Shown: positions 1 through 13,200 of the stretch, in pieces
Layout: every line of letters begins with the position of its first letter
Position numbering within the stretch: position 1 is the first letter of the stretch
Source of the DNA: Alentia gelatinosa
Taxonomy: Eukaryota; Annelida; Polychaeta; Phyllodocida; Polynoidae
Direction of reading: 5' to 3'
Length of the DNA: 64,000 bases
NCBI GenBank assembly: GCA_950022655.1
Contig: OX465579.1
Span: forward strand, 40,341,950-40,405,949
Made by a program: the position numbers and the translations under genes
The notes under the pieces: generated by a model
The model's database searches: none
What the model was told of the DNA's origin: nothing
The model's input: the letters and a program-made list of their open reading frames with translations, nothing else

Positions 1-3000
1 GCATAGCGAAAGTTACCATGTTTATTCTATCAATACCTCTTCTTGCAACCATAGTGATTTCAAGAACAACACATGGTGCCGTTAATGAATGTGTGCGGTA
101 ATTGGTTTTGAAATATTAAGGACCCATTAAAACACAACACCCGCAAACAGATATTACATGCAAGCTATTTCAAGGCCACCCCTCCGCCTCAAATCCCCTA
201 AATAAGTATGACTGCTGGTCTTCGGTGGATTAATTTAACAGGCAACTCTGCACTATCGCATTTGCCTCAATAGCGCTGATACTATTGGAAATCGTCACTG
301 TGCCAGCATTTATTCCTGAAACGCTCCTGCCTTGAATGCGATCAGAGGAGAAAGAATTCCGATAGTCAACGCGGGCAGATACGAAACGGGAACAGTTTGA
401 TAATAAGCCACAACTGCTGCTACTCAGTAATTTCTGAATCTTTGTCGGTATTTCATGAATGAATATCAGTAGAGTTAAGCATCAGGCTGCGTATCATCAA
501 TCTTACTGGCACTCGTGCCTGTCGGCTGCGTGTAAGAGATTATTCATACTAAATCACATATGGCGTATCTGTTCTCTGAACCGTGGCTGTGATTGGATTA
601 TGCTATAGCATCGCTTTGCATGTATACAGCAGAGGCAGCATGACTACACCACATCAAAGACTAATTCACATACCACCTTCATGAGGCAAGGATCGATCCT
701 CTTCTCAGTGCAGATCGATCGAGTCGTGGTCACAGAGAACGGGCATGCTGTTAACCTACACCCCGTCGTCTCCAAGGTACAGCCCTGTATATGCCCGCCG
801 GGTTCATACTTAGCCAGCCGCGACATTATTTCCCCTGGATACTTAATACATAGACCCTGCTGAGCCGCTAATTGCTGAACAGGCCACAATGACAGGACTA
901 AAGGTGCATCGTATGTTGCGTCTAAAAAGGAACGCCCGGTAAGGAACACGTTATGGAGCCTCAGGCAGTGGCGTCATCTTGTGGGCATATCCCACATCTG
1001 GTGCTCCACTTGCCTCTCCTGACTCGGGGGAACTCCTTCCTCATAGAAACTAGACTCAGTTACAAACGCAGCGAGAGGAAAGAGAATACATCACTGCATG
1101 AAAAGTGATACATGAAAGACAAATGCCGGTATGTGTGTGTGGTTTGTATTCGGTCCCTACAGCCACAGGCACACAAAGCATGGATCAAATCCATAAAATA
1201 ATGATGACAGAAGCATAACGCGGTATTCCGAGACGAATGTTACATCCGAGAATCAAAATTATCGTACTTTTGGCTGATAGAGCTACAGTTCCTCCCCTCA
1301 CCCACTCCGCCTCTCCAAGAAGGATATATAGGACGTACTTCTACTTGAAATATGTCTGATAGAAAACATCCGAGGCTTCTGTGTAAGCACGTCAGGATTG
1401 TCTGATAACGAACGATCTGCTAAATTGAACATTGATAAACAGGATTGTTCTTCCATTTTTGCAAGATTCAGAGCATATCATTTAGATTTAGCTAGTCAAT
1501 CTTAAAAAAAGGTTGTAATAGTTAATTACACGAGGTATTTACCTAGTACTGACGAGGATTAATGTTCTTACTAGCCTAGGGCAGTGCTGTTGTGCCCTAG
1601 GATGAAAGCAAGGTTTGCCGCGGCAGAAGCTGGCGAGTCTGAATTCACAGTATTCAGCGTTTTAGAATCCATATCGAAAGTATTCCTCTAAGAATTGTCG
1701 TCCATCGCCTTTTGGATTATAATGGACCAAGGAACCAATTTCTCAAGATCGACTCCCTTAAGTACTAGAAGCCATGTGATTTGAATAAATCAAAAACCAA
1801 AAGAAAATATAAATTAAGGAGGGCTAAATGTAAGGGTTTAACATTTATTGCATAGGGCCACTATTGAAATTATGGCCGAGCGTATGGAAATGCTATGACC
1901 ATTAACCACTCAATCCTGATGGTTATTCATGACTTGAATTATGCCGAAATGAGAGATGTCTGAATTCAAGCTGTTTAAAAAACATGGGGGACGAAATGAT
2001 AAGGCTAAAGAGAGGCGATAAACCTGCCATAAATGGGCGTAAAGTAGGCACGCCGGCAAATGTAATGTGCACTAACTGCGCATGGAGGGTTGGGAGGAAA
2101 ACGAGTAAAGGCGGGTCATCCGGGGACAAAGACGTAGCCACTTACCTCCAAGGCAAAACATGTCCTCCATGTTTTTAACATAAGCCTGTCTATTCTTTAA
2201 ATCAACTAAGACATTGCAACGAGTTGATATGAGTGCCACAAGGAGTACTGACATTGATTGTGCTTTACGTGGGATTCAGGACCTCTTGTACTAATTACAG
2301 CCTTCCCCCTCGGGACATTTAGCTATAGATATTTCCTTCCAGTAAACTGCAGACCTCTTAATACCAGCAGTAGGTAGCATGTGATTCGTTGATACCAAAA
2401 CCTATTCGAAGGGATATAATATTTAAGATGTCACGAGGATAACGCGAATTCTGAATTCCTGGCTTGTTGAACCCTTACGGGCGAATGAAAATCATGAATT
2501 ATGGGTCTCGCTTTTTATGCGTATACTTTACGAAACCACAAGGGGCGCACATATATTACGTAAGCTTAACATAAAGTGTTCTTCAATTTTCGGTCATAAC
2601 TTTGTTCATTGCCCATAGCAGTAGTTGGGACAGGAATTCTGTGTCTATTGTAGACGACGATTTAACAAAGAATGGTGTCTGGACCCCTGCTCGCTGTGTT
2701 ACAGGTTTGATTTCTGGGCCAGTCAGGGGAAGCTTTAGCCGTATTTTGTTGAATCATGTAATCATAGTCCATAATAAAGTCTTATGTCCACTGAACCTAG
2801 AGGCTGCTATAAAAATGTATATGCCGGTTATGTATTATCCACCTGGAAGGTATTGAGTCTCGCTACCCGAGGAGAATACAGACTTCCATATTATCCTGAG
2901 AGAATACGAAAATTGTCTTTGAAACGCTTGGCGCGCAAAATAGTGTGTGAAGAAATCGGTGGTCATTTTGTCTTTCCTTTGATAACTGAAATTTGCATGG

Positions 3001-5230
3001 CTGAATAATAGATACAAAATTAACCTGTTTTTGATATCAGTGTGTACATCCTCCCTGTAGTTGACTCTTACACAATATCCTAGCTTACGCTCTGATATTA
3101 TCACGTGTCAAAGATGCAGAGGATAATCCTACTAGTATTAGACCATGATAATTTGTGTATAACACTCAGATGGCAAGAAAGAAAGAGACCAGAATTTATA
3201 GAGGGCCTTATTCACAGTGAAGCAAATAAGGCATCGGTAGAGGCTCAGTGATCCAAACATGATACACCATGTTACATTAGGTGATTTCGGCTGGAAGTAC
3301 ACACAAACTACATTTAATTAAAATGCATGTTCGAGGCCCTGCGCGGGTCCACTGAGCTTGAATTACTCGTCACTCATTCCGACATCGTGACTTGCCTGAC
3401 AACCGCAAGTGATCCATGGTAAGATGGTTACCATGGCGACGTATTTAGGAGTACAGGCCCGCCGCTGCCGGCCTGCTTTCTTATCTTAAGTATCGCGTGT
3501 TGCTTACCGTATCTCCAGCAGATATCAAGGAAGGGGTGGGGGCAATAGCATGGTTTCGTGAACAAGAACAAGGATGACTCACCTGAAATAAATGAAAAAC
3601 AAGAAATTAATATCAAGTAGAAGAGACACGAATATGCAATTACTTCAGGCTTAGGATTGATTCACAGTACGACTGAAGATGGCTATTTTCACAATGCAAG
3701 CCTTATTTGGGGGGAAAGGTGGATTCAAGGCTGCTTGCCAATAGAATGACGGGGGACGTGGTGCCTTTAGGTGCGTTAGTGTTGGGATGCAGGAATGTGG
3801 GGAGAGTGTCTGGGTGTGGCGCATAGATGTTGGTTCGTCGGATCACTAAGAGCATCCATCCATAAAAAGAAATCTCAGGTCCAGCAGCCGTGTGTCCCCG
3901 AAGCCCTTCCCCCAACAACCTCGGCCGGAGAGGCAGACGTAGAGGAAGACGTCAATGGGGAAAGGGGGGCTCACCCCATGGGACTTTCCCATCTTCCACC
4001 AACGCCAAGTCTATACATCGAGCGGGTACATTATATATGGAAATGTAATCAAAGAAGAACCGCTGACATCATGAATGCTTCTCAATATGCACATGCTGTA
4101 GCTATGGCCGAGTAGACTGCGATATTTCAAGCACACTGTGATTTATCAACGGACTTCAGTTTGTTTCATATTGGTCTATTGATAAGGTCTGATATGATTT
4201 ATGGCTTCGGCACAAAACACATGAACACACGCTTCAATAGCAGTGAAATTGAATCTGCCGAGCTACAGAAGTTGGTGATATTTCTACCACACACAATTAA
4301 AAACCTTGCAGCATAGACACCGGTGTAGTGAGAATTGTGCAAATAGATGTTCATATATGTTACCTGAACAATGACAGTTGGACAAAATCTCCCTCATTAC
4401 CGGTGGTATGGATTCGACAGACTGGCGTTAATCAGGCATATGTCCATATTACTATATTCACATGGAATTCTGAGGTTAACATATTGTCAGTATATTGACT
4501 GGGCATAATTAACTAAGGAAATCCACTGTGTTTCCCCTGTTTTCATGTACCATCGATATGACTTTCAATTTTACTAACATAACAGGTTTCATTCCTCTTA
4601 ATTGATCATTATAATGCCTAACATACTACTAGGTAACGCCATTCCAACTTCTGTACATGTCATTACAATGATTCCTATAAGCAGATGTGTCTACTGGTCC
4701 ATATTGGGAACGCAAGGTTTTTCAATCAGTCATTCCCCAATGATAAATTATGCAGTTCGTGAAAACGCAAAAACTTAATATGAGTCTCCTGCTGTCACCT
4801 GTCATCAACGCATTGCGCAACCCGCAGACCCCAAGAAAAACACACCTATAAGGGTTATGCTTGGAGAATAAGCGTCCTCGACGTTAACAGGGGATGAAGA
4901 TACGTATAGACCTTATTTTTCTCCGCAGAAATAAAGAATACAATGGGCTACTTATACGTTTATTCTTGTTGTTTAACTTTGTTAAATATCTACTCTTATG
5001 AGAACTCTCTGTACGTCTTTAATCCTATTTACTACCGCCATGAATGTATCATTATGATTTGGACACATCACAATTCCAACCAAGAAAATACAAACGTTAT
5101 CCTCCTGTTTGTCAGTCGATACTTCCCAAACATTACCCTCATAGGGACATCTTCCCTCCTTCATATCAATCCCCCTCCCCGTCACCCCCATTGCACTCTC
5201 ATCCCTTAATTAATTCCCTGGCCTGTTCCC
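1..5230. other. AT-leaning noncoding stretch, no gene recognised
   Basis: No open frame here shows a recognisable domain. The longest frames (about 100 codons at 644-949 minus and 3795-4115 plus) have scattered composition and overlap open frames on the other strand, as chance frames do. There are no tRNA-like boxes, long repeats or microsatellites. It is best read as intergenic or intronic DNA. The one structural item is the hairpin at 1575-1601, listed separately. Confidence 0.6.
1575..1601. repeat. Perfect 9-bp stem hairpin
   Basis: CCTAGGGCA (1575-1583) is followed by a 9-nt spacer and its exact reverse complement TGCCCTAGG (1593-1601). It stands alone in otherwise plain sequence. It could be a chance palindrome or the core of an old foldback element; no function is inferred. 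Confidence 0.55.
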
Positions 5231-5860
5231 TTAAACAACTCTGATGAGAGTTAGGAAGAAAATAACGAGAGTTGAATCGGGAGTTGAGAAACGTCGCTTA
5301 CACACGCCGCGATGGGTAAACAGGCGCGTCTCGGTCTCCTTGACACAAACACCAGCCTTGGGCGTAATCAGTTTAATAATTAAAAGCCGCAGTGCGGTCA
5401 GCCGCCCGGAGAATGGCATATCCAGCAGGTCCCGTGCCGCTTTTAATTGCTCTACAGATGTTTGCCTAACCAGAACATCCTAAAGTAGCCTATAAAGCGC
5501 GTGCGTGTTGGCGCTACCTGAAAAGAAACATGCCCTCGACGGCTGACCGTTTTCGTGGAGAGCGGCTGGAAGAATAAATAGAGCAGCTCACCCTCTACGC
5601 GAGACGTCGGTGTTCGCACGTCGAGCCTCACCATTTATAGAGAAGGAGCGCAGCAGCCGGGCATAAAACACAAACAGGAGAGAAAAGCCAGATTGGGCAG
5701 GAACGGGTAAGGGGGGGAGGGGGGGTCTGGAGGCGCCAAACTGGTCCTGTTATGACGCACGGCCCAGAATGCATCAGCATTTCCGAGGTTACGTCATGCG
5801 GCAGGTGAGCGGCCCGAGTAGCTCTCGACGCTCGGGAGCAGGTTCGGGTTAGCCTTTTGA
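5231..5860. other. CpG-rich patch, possible promoter or island
   Basis: CpG dinucleotides are clearly denser here than in the flanks, for example around 5280-5330, 5490-5620 and 5815-5840. A TATAAAG sits at 5491-5497 and is followed by GCGCGTGCGTG. GAGCAGCTC is at 5581-5589, and a G-rich run (GGG, then G7-A-G7) at 5705-5725 could form a G-quadruplex. A 10-bp inverted repeat (AATTAAAAGC at 5378-5387, GCTTTTAATT at 5439-5448) lies inside. Short frames are open on both strands, as expected of GC-rich DNA. The composition would suit a promoter, but no transcript start or exon can be named. Confidence 0.35.
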
Positions 5861-8800
5861 TGTGGGATGGACTCTCTCTGATGTAATAATTTTAGAATCT
5901 TTAAGCAGAGCATCGTCCCTGCACCTGATCCAAGGCTCTTGGGTTTCAGAGCTAATTCGAGCCAATATGGTTAGAACTGGTTGGTTATTATGTCTTTTGA
6001 ATGAGATTTTAACGTATGGGGACTTTACGTGCAATTTCATAACCTAGGTATGTATACATAAGGGTATAAAAGGCTGATCAGGAACGAATGTTATGAAGAA
6101 TGTTGCCTCCATCTATACTGCTATCTATACTGCTATCACGATTTAACAAATCAGTGTTTCTTTGAAAAGAATGTCGAATTTTAAGTTGAAGGCACTCTAT
6201 CGACACTTCACCTCCTTGTAAATCAGAAGTGGTTGCTCATTCCCTGCATGGTAATGCTCTCTACGCCAACCATCAATACTGATCAGCAGGAAGCACTGTA
6301 AACTGCTTCTCTCCGGCCATTTACGGCTTACGGAAGCCCCTGGTTACTATGCCTCTGCTCGTTTATGTCCGCTCCTTGCAGAGGGAGATTAGAATATCAA
6401 AGGAAATTTATAGAGTTTCTCCACAGTTCACTGCTAGATCTAAGTATTATGGTTCAGTATAATTGGAAATCTCATTCGGAAGAACAGCGAGGAAGCGATA
6501 TTTGGGGAGACATTTCTGAAATATTTAACTTGATCGTCCATATTCAAATGGCATTAGGTATCAGTCGTGCCTTTCATATACGTATGGGATTCACGTTGGA
6601 TCTGGTAGGATATTCATGAGTTCCCATAGCATCAGGTAGGTAGTTTCATTTCAAAAACCACCATTGTGTCGATATTCGTATTCAATTTCGAGTCTCGTGA
6701 TTTCCTCTCTACATCACCTGCCTTTACAATACGCTATTCATCAGCTCTTTCTAATGTCCCATTACAGCTACAATGATGTACTGCATATGAATGAATATTA
6801 GATAGAACCATGGCAATGACCACACAATCGAAGACCAGAGACCACAGGCGGTTATCTCAGGCGCAATGTCCAGAGGTGTTGGCGGACTCGTCTACACGGT
6901 AATGCAACGCACTCCAAACAGTTATTACGCGTTTACACGGTAGTCACATTATACTGTTATATGGTCAGTACTCAGGTCCTTCAATGATAGGCTATCCTTT
7001 ATGATATAATAGTACAGACAGGGGGACGTCATTGATGATAAGAAAAGTTACATAAAGGGGGTATTCCGTAATTTGTCAAACACTTTTCAATTACTTGTCG
7101 AATTTCAAAGCCGCATTTAGGCGGATACACTGTAATCCTTGATTTCGTGCTACCACAGGTGTGACATTCTGAGAAGGGTTGTATTACGCAAACGGTCTTT
7201 CCAAAAGCACGTGAGTTAAAAAGTTAGAAGATGACAATTGATAATGATCTATATGTATATATACGAACCGATGGGATTTCAGAAGAATTGCCTGCTAGCG
7301 TGTCGTCAATATCGGCTCCCACGGCAATATAGAGAAACAAGTCGACTTGTAATTTCATATCTTACATCTGGATTATGTATCTAAGATAGTTGTTTGCCTA
7401 AGAGTGTTATGCATGGGACAAAACCAAGGCGCCTTCCCGTCTATTTGGTTGGAACTTTTAAATAGCACCGCGCCCGACTTATCACTAGTCGGATTGTCCT
7501 GATCGGTATCGATCCAATTGCAGATCCCCCAGATTAGACATGACGCCAGATTCCTCAGACCTCAGCGTGTTATGCCACAAGACAGGATTAAACCAGCTCA
7601 AGACACGGATCCACTTTCCAGCAGGCATTCATGTGCAGGGCTAATGAATTACCCGTTTTCCTGAACCCGCTACGACGGTCGGCATGCCTTTTGAATCATA
7701 TTCCTCCATGCAGGATATTCCCTGTCGTACGTCAGCAGTGACACTGGTACGTCATGAAAACAATATGGGTCATATCTTCTATAATCACCCCGATCCCAAA
7801 TCCTGGAGCTCCTAGGCTGATGGAATTAATTGCCAATTACAGATTGCTGCAAAGAAATTCCACTCGGGACAACGGAACATAATGTATTCATTATGAGAAT
7901 GTCAGCACAGACAGGTGGTATATAGGATTTCAAAAGTTTACTAATGCAATAGCGGAACATTCGGCATTATAGATAATGTAATTGCATTCCATGAATTTTA
8001 AAGTTAGCACAGCATGAGTGTGGGCTGGAAGTAGATGGGCTATGAAACAATAGCAAGGATGACGGCAGTCAGTCACTTCTATAGATCGGTAAAATGTATA
8101 TAGTTCCCCCCCATATAGTAACTGTAAAGATTCATACTCAGTGTGCCACCATGATATATTGCTATTAGATTTACAGGCCATGGTGTACTGCAAAGTAACA
8201 GTGAGAAATACAAGGTCTTTCCAGATTTTGTTGTTCGTATATATGTGTAGTTCCTACCACTTATAGTCCCAACTAATACCGATTAAAAGAGGAAGATACA
8301 ACTGTTTACACTGTAGGCCCAAGGGCTTGCGTTGGATATACGTTTCAACACGGTCAGTATGTAGTAGAGGGAGAGAAAGACTGACTCATTTTAGGATGCA
8401 TAGCGACAGTGATCATGGGCAATTAATTTTAATCTGGTCTTAGGTTTCATAGGTTTCTGGTTATGTATCGACTCTAATTGACGAGGAGGTCATCTTACAG
8501 ATAATACACGGTTCCTGTGAGCAGTAACATTTAATACATTTAATAAATTTGAATATGACGTAACGCTGTGGATAACGTAACTATCGAGCCAGTGACCGTT
8601 TGAGCGCCTGATTGAGGTACCTCTGGGCTTAATTATTCATATTCCCGGTACAAAAACGATCTTCGAATTGGTTTAGACGTTTAGCCGACCGTCTTTTTCC
8701 GAAATGTTATTGTCTGAGAAAAGAATGGTGGGAAAACTTCTAAACATATTTCTTCCAGGAGACAGAAACCAATAAATCTTGAAGGCGAATATGAAAGCGA

Positions 8801-9540
8801 AATCCATATTTTATCTTATTATTTCGCACAGGTGTGGTTGATAACCGGCTCCACAATCAACGTCAGTAGCACATGAAAGTGGAGATTGTACCAGGTGGCT
8901 GGCAACTTCACTCCATCAGGCATAAGATAAATTCCAGCGTTACACTGTTACTCAAAACGGAAACGTATGAGGTCACCTTGCTCTTTAAAGAATATAGGTT
9001 ACATATGTGTGTATACAAGTGCATGTAGGTATAGTTCTCTTTTTATACCCATTTACGAGAACCAAAATCGAGGCTATGTATGTAGTTACGGTAACCATGA
9101 ATCTGTTCCTTCTCCAGTCTGCCTATAGCTTCCGGCTATACAAGTCCTTCAACTTTTATAAATTTCAAATTTATGTTCATAGCAAGCTGTATTTCAGAAA
9201 TAAATGTATCAGAGGAGCTAGTGAATTAACGTTTTCGCTAAAAGAAAGATATTTGTGTGGTTTTCATTCTAATTGATGTTACTCAATTGGAGCTAAATAT
9301 ATACACATTATACAAATCAGATCACGTAATACGCAGTATCAGGTTATATGTACAATAAGCGTAATGTAAATATAAAACGTGTATATACCCAAAGACTTCC
9401 TAATTATAAGTATTGTTTTGCATGTCAACACTATTTATAGTAGTGTGTCAGGGGAGGTTGTCATATATAGTAGAGGTGTCAATAAACAAGCTTCTATGCT
9501 CCAGATTAGAGACGACACAAGTCTTTTTTTATAAATTTTT
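5861..9540. other. Noncoding stretch without recognised genes
   Basis: AT-leaning sequence with no convincing frame. A small duplication of a 12-bp unit (ATCTATACTGCT, two and a bit copies) is at 6111-6137. The 80-90 codon frames at 6365-6619, 7930-8193 and 9007-9276 show no family motif and are rich in Tyr, Cys, His and Ser, as chance translations are. Confidence 0.6.
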
Positions 9541-9574
9541 ATTGACGTAGTAGCGTCATCGCTACTACGTCAAT
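9541..9574. repeat. Perfect 15-bp stem hairpin with tetraloop
   Basis: ATTGACGTAGTAGCG (9541-9555), a TCAT spacer (9556-9559), and the exact reverse complement CGCTACTACGTCAAT (9560-9574). The upstream flank is T-rich (TTTTTTTATAAATTTTTATT). The length and perfection argue against chance. It could be a recent foldback insertion or a structured element; no neighbouring gene helps decide. Confidence 0.75.
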
Positions 9575-10320
9575 AACTATTGGTCGCTCGACCTTTTTAA
9601 CTCATTTATTATAGGTACTTTACTTGGAAAAATAAATTCAAATATTAGTTAAAATATTACCTGCGTAAATGGCTCAAAATGGCCTAAAAACAATTGTTAC
9701 AATAACATTGCTATGAGGCTGCAGCGTCTCATCCTATCCATACCAACATTCATGTACATTATATCGACCTGTATTCCAAGCCGACTCATTTCGGAGAATG
9801 CGAAGACCGGCAGTAGGGGTAAAATCCACTAAGATATAAACACATTGAAGCAGGCCGTCTCCCTGTAGCCGGGACAGGGTCATTGTCGATTTGGTAGACT
9901 AGTCAAGGGGCAAACGAATTGGTACCCCGCAGTGCAACTGGCCCTGCCCTCGGCGGGCAAACGGGTTCCCACGCTGATAGACCGGTCGACTCGACCCGAT
10001 AGAACAAAATACCCACGGGTCCACGACGGCTGATTCTATTTTCGCTCAATTGGAAAAGGCAAGGAGACTGTTCCAGGATCCTCAGTACTGGCTTCATTTA
10101 ATTCCGGCTTGGGAGGGAGAGAGGTAAAGAAAGATATAGAAGGAAGGTGAGAATCAGTGCGAGACAGGAAAGGAGAAGGAAGCTGGATGAGAAGAAGAGA
10201 AAAGCTGATAGAGACGAAGGAGCGAGGACGATGACCGAGGGGGATGGGCAAGCGCACCTAGATGAAGACTTGTTTAATGAATGATATTTGTAGGTACACA
10301 GTTACAAAGAGAGAGAAGAC

Positions 10321-10324
<4 letters not shown>
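9575..10324. other. Noncoding; GC-richer then purine-rich lead-in to microsatellite
   Basis: From about 9840 to 10080 the sequence is GC-richer with several CpGs. From about 10105 to 10320 the plus strand is strongly purine-rich (GA-type degenerate repeats), grading into the perfect (GA) run. The minus-strand frames here are Ser/Leu-rich products of the CT-rich complement and are not taken as genes. Confidence 0.6.

Positions 10325-10396
<72 letters not shown>
10325..10396. repeat. (GA)36 microsatellite
   Basis: An uninterrupted GA dinucleotide run of 72 bases is flanked by degenerate GA-rich sequence to about 10450. All Glu/Arg-repeat and Leu/Ser-repeat frames across it are artefacts of the repeat. 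Runs of this length are usually length-polymorphic. The purine strand could form triplex (H-DNA) structures under supercoiling. Confidence 0.97.
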
Positions 10397-10397
<1 letters not shown>

Positions 10398-11393
10398 GAA
10401 AAGAAAGAGAAAGGGACAGGCAGAGAGAAAAGGAGAGAGAGCGGAAGGGCTGGAGGGGAGTGATAGGTTGCCTGGCTGCCCTGCCTTGAGCTACGGATAG
10501 AAATGACGTTGCGCATGCATCCAGCTGAAACTTGGGGCATGCCTGAGGTAGTTTTAGGTAGATCGCTCATCTATGCTAACTCCCCTTATTCAACATTACC
10601 TGCTTGGCCAAAGAAACAATCATTTGCCTCTGTATTGGTCATGATATAAAGCTGTTTGAGCACACGTAACCATGTAGCAACAATGAGCACCACATTTTAT
10701 TATCAACCAGACAAACTCTGCGCTTATTCTGTGTTTATCAGGAAATACCCCTTCCTGAACCGAAATTATTGTTTCAGATATGTACAATCTAGTCATTCTC
10801 GGTGCCTGGAATGCTCCAGAACACCAATGAATTGCCTTGTTGAGTGATATTTGCAGGTATGTCACGATATAGTTCAAAAGGGGTCAACTCTCAAGTAAAA
10901 GAAGGGTAACTATCGCAAAGCAACTCTGTGTCGGACAATAATAATTAAGTGATACAATTATTCGACAATTCCATGTTATGATAGTTATATACCACGTGCA
11001 CCAAGCAGTAAGATGCATAAGTGTTTGTTGCATACACTGAACATCTGGAAGGACTCGGTCCGAGATATTCGTGGATGATAACATTGCTACGGGCAGTTTT
11101 ACAGCTACTTTATATGAGAAAGGTGATAGGTTTTATCCATCTTCTAATCAATGGGGCCCCAGTCTGTTACACTCAGCTTTTGTTTTATTCCATGGTATTA
11201 CCACATATCTGTATGCTCCGTGTATGTTGAAACACGCTGCCCATGTATTTTTTATACATGGCAGCTATGTAGGCCTATTAGGTGGATAATAAAACGACCA
11301 ATACGTTGAATGATATTTGCTGCCTATGTTTACGCCGAAATAAGATATGAGGAAACTCCAAGTTTCATCCTGTGAGGGTCATGTAAAATATAT
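10397..11393. other. Noncoding stretch, nothing recognised
   Basis: Degenerate purine-rich sequence to about 10450, then ordinary AT-leaning DNA. The frames at 10620-10877, 10884-11084 and 11021-11289 are overlapping shadows with no motif. Nothing else is visible. Confidence 0.6.
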
Positions 11394-11420
11394 TGACGTC
11401 AGACTTCATGAGTGACGTCA
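11394..11420. promoter_or_regulatory. Two full CRE palindromes 19 bp apart
   Basis: TGACGTCA, the palindromic cAMP response element recognised by CREB/ATF bZIP factors, occurs at 11394-11401 and 11413-11420. Both are preceded or followed by T or A runs, making an imperfect inverted repeat. Paired full sites are suggestive of a bZIP-bound regulatory element. No adjacent gene is visible, and by-eye matches of 8 bp can occur by chance. Confidence 0.35.
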
Positions 11421-12228
11421 AATAGTATTTTCGGAGACATTTAACCCGGCAAAGTACCCTAAAGAAACATCTTGCCGGCCCCTAGTCGCCTATAAGCACA
11501 TGATTGAGGCTGGCCCTGCATAATATGCCACCTCGACAAGGTGAACCTGTCCAGTTAACCACCTCAGCCTCCGAGTCCATCCAAAGCCGGCGTAACGCCA
11601 CCGACCCTATCCCATTTTACATAATTCATTAGGCCATGGGGAAATTGAAAACGCCCCCCAGCATCCGCCACTGGCTGGGCAAGATAGGGGGAGACATCCA
11701 CCGTCTTGTTAGCCTTGGCAGGCTAATCACATTGGATCTCTGAATCGTATAAACCAGGTAAGAAGTAGCAGTAGCCACGCACCTTCGGACGGTCATCCCC
11801 GGGACTCTGTCACAAGCACGACGTGGCAATGATGATGGCTGGATCATATGGATTGGGAAGAGAAGAACGAAAGTGGTGGTGGTCGGCGGGGGGAGGGGAG
11901 GGGCGGGTATGGCTCTGCAGCGTAATGTGGTTCTCTCAACCGTTAACAAGTTACCAGCCTCATGATAGGCATTCACCTCGTCCTGTTTACATAATTGAAT
12001 TTCAACATGGCCAGCGGCTGTCGTTTTATGCAGAATTGGATGTCAATCATTTTACCTTTAGTCTGCGCCGGACGAAGTATCCCACCCTGTAAGCGTTCTG
12101 GGGGTTACGGAGAGCAGATTGGCAGGAATATTTGCCCGTCTGCCCCTTTAAATAGGTTGGCTAAATAGAAATGTAGTCTGAAATCTACTTAATTCGTTGA
12201 GAAGCAATACACCAAAATGGCTATTGCG
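11421..12228. other. Moderately GC-rich noncoding DNA with a G-quadruplex candidate
   Basis: From 11460 to 11960 the sequence is GC-richer. G6-A-G4-A-G4-C-G3 at 11888-11907 is a strong quadruplex-forming pattern on the plus strand. The 115-codon minus frame (11629-11976) and the plus frame at 11823-12092 overlap each other and show no domain. Confidence 0.5.
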
Positions 12229-12253
12229 CCCCCCTCCCCCCCCCCCCCCCCCC
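12229..12253. repeat. Poly-C tract (C6-T-C18)
   Basis: A nearly pure C run with one T. Tracts of this kind are slippage-prone, hard to sequence accurately, and G-quadruplex-forming on the opposite strand. The exact length in the assembly should be treated with caution. Confidence 0.95.
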
Positions 12254-13070
12254 ACACGCACATTGAAGGATCAATATTCTTTTGACTATGGAGACCAGAG
12301 AACTGTTTGGAAGGGGACACTTGATTGATGCTGACGGGCAGACTACAAGGCAGAGACAGTTGCAATAGGACACGTTGAGCGCCTATAAAACATGCCAGAC
12401 AGCATTATAAATGCGTAATGACTGGACATCGTCCGCAAACCATGACCGCCGTCATGTGTAATGCGGACAACAGTTTTTACATCGGCCGGCAGTAATAAAC
12501 TGCAGAACTTCGCAATAAGAGTAAGTCGATGCAATCATATTTCTTTGGTGTCTGCCCAAATATAATAGTCTCTATGTCCTTTAGGTATAAGTAATCGGAG
12601 GTCACCACATGAGTCTTTAGCTAAATTCCCGGAATGAATGACACCCACTCACATCTATTACACATATTGGTATAACAATGAGACTCAAGGAGATATTTAA
12701 AGTTTAGAACAACGATGGATGGGTGAAAAACGTGACCTTATGACCAATGATAAACTTATAAAGGTTCTACTGTGCATGAAATATGATTAAATATGATTAA
12801 AGGAGAACTGATAGTTAACCCTTAAGAGACAGGCGCCAGGGCTACATCCGTAAGGACGGACTACAGTGCCCATATATATACCGCTAGGGGCGAACATATA
12901 TAGTGATTTTCTGTTTCATCACGTAATGTGATATGCTATCCTTCACATTGTTTTTTTTCTCTTTTGCTATAGAACATAAAATACGAGGTTATCCCTACAT
13001 TCTGTGAAATTATATGTTTACTGAACAAATGTTTCAACGCTGAAAACAAATTTGTACATTTTGGAGATAT
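12254..13070. other. Noncoding stretch, nothing recognised
   Basis: AT-leaning DNA. A 10-bp unit ATATGATTAA is duplicated in tandem at 12781-12800. No frame, RNA gene or long repeat was recognised. Confidence 0.6.
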
Positions 13071-13154
13071 GATGCCTTGAGGCATCATTCGGCCTGGACT
13101 GGTCAATGCCTCCAGGCATCATTCGGCCTGGACCAGTTGATGCCTCAAGGCATC
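13071..13154. repeat. Tandem array of three palindromic units, period about 34 bp
   Basis: Three units each carry a short perfect palindrome: GATGCCT-TG-AGGCATC at 13071-13086, ATGCCT-CC-AGGCAT at 13106-13119 and GATGCCT-CA-AGGCATC at 13139-13154. Each palindrome is followed by ATTCG and, in the first two, GGCCTGGAC. The bases at the palindrome centre differ between units while the arms stay complementary. This iterated, dyad-symmetric layout resembles protein-binding iterons or a small satellite. A perfect 16-bp palindrome follows 30 bp downstream. Confidence 0.8.
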
Positions 13155-13184
13155 ATTCGTCCTTAACTATTAGAGTAATTCGTC

Positions 13185-13200
13185 CATCAGTATACTGATG
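13185..13200. repeat. Perfect 16-bp palindrome
   Basis: CATCAGTATACTGATG is its own reverse complement with no spacer. It lies just beyond the palindromic array at 13071-13154 and may belong to the same element. Confidence 0.75.

Noticed and set aside
10262..10570. Arg/Glu-rich and Ser/Leu-rich frames around 10.3-10.5 kb
   Set aside because: They are direct translations of the (GA)36 repeat and its purine-rich flanks.
13071..13154. CRISPR-like reading of the three palindromic units
   Set aside because: Only three units, and the DNA between the palindromes is itself repeated rather than unique, so these are not spacers.
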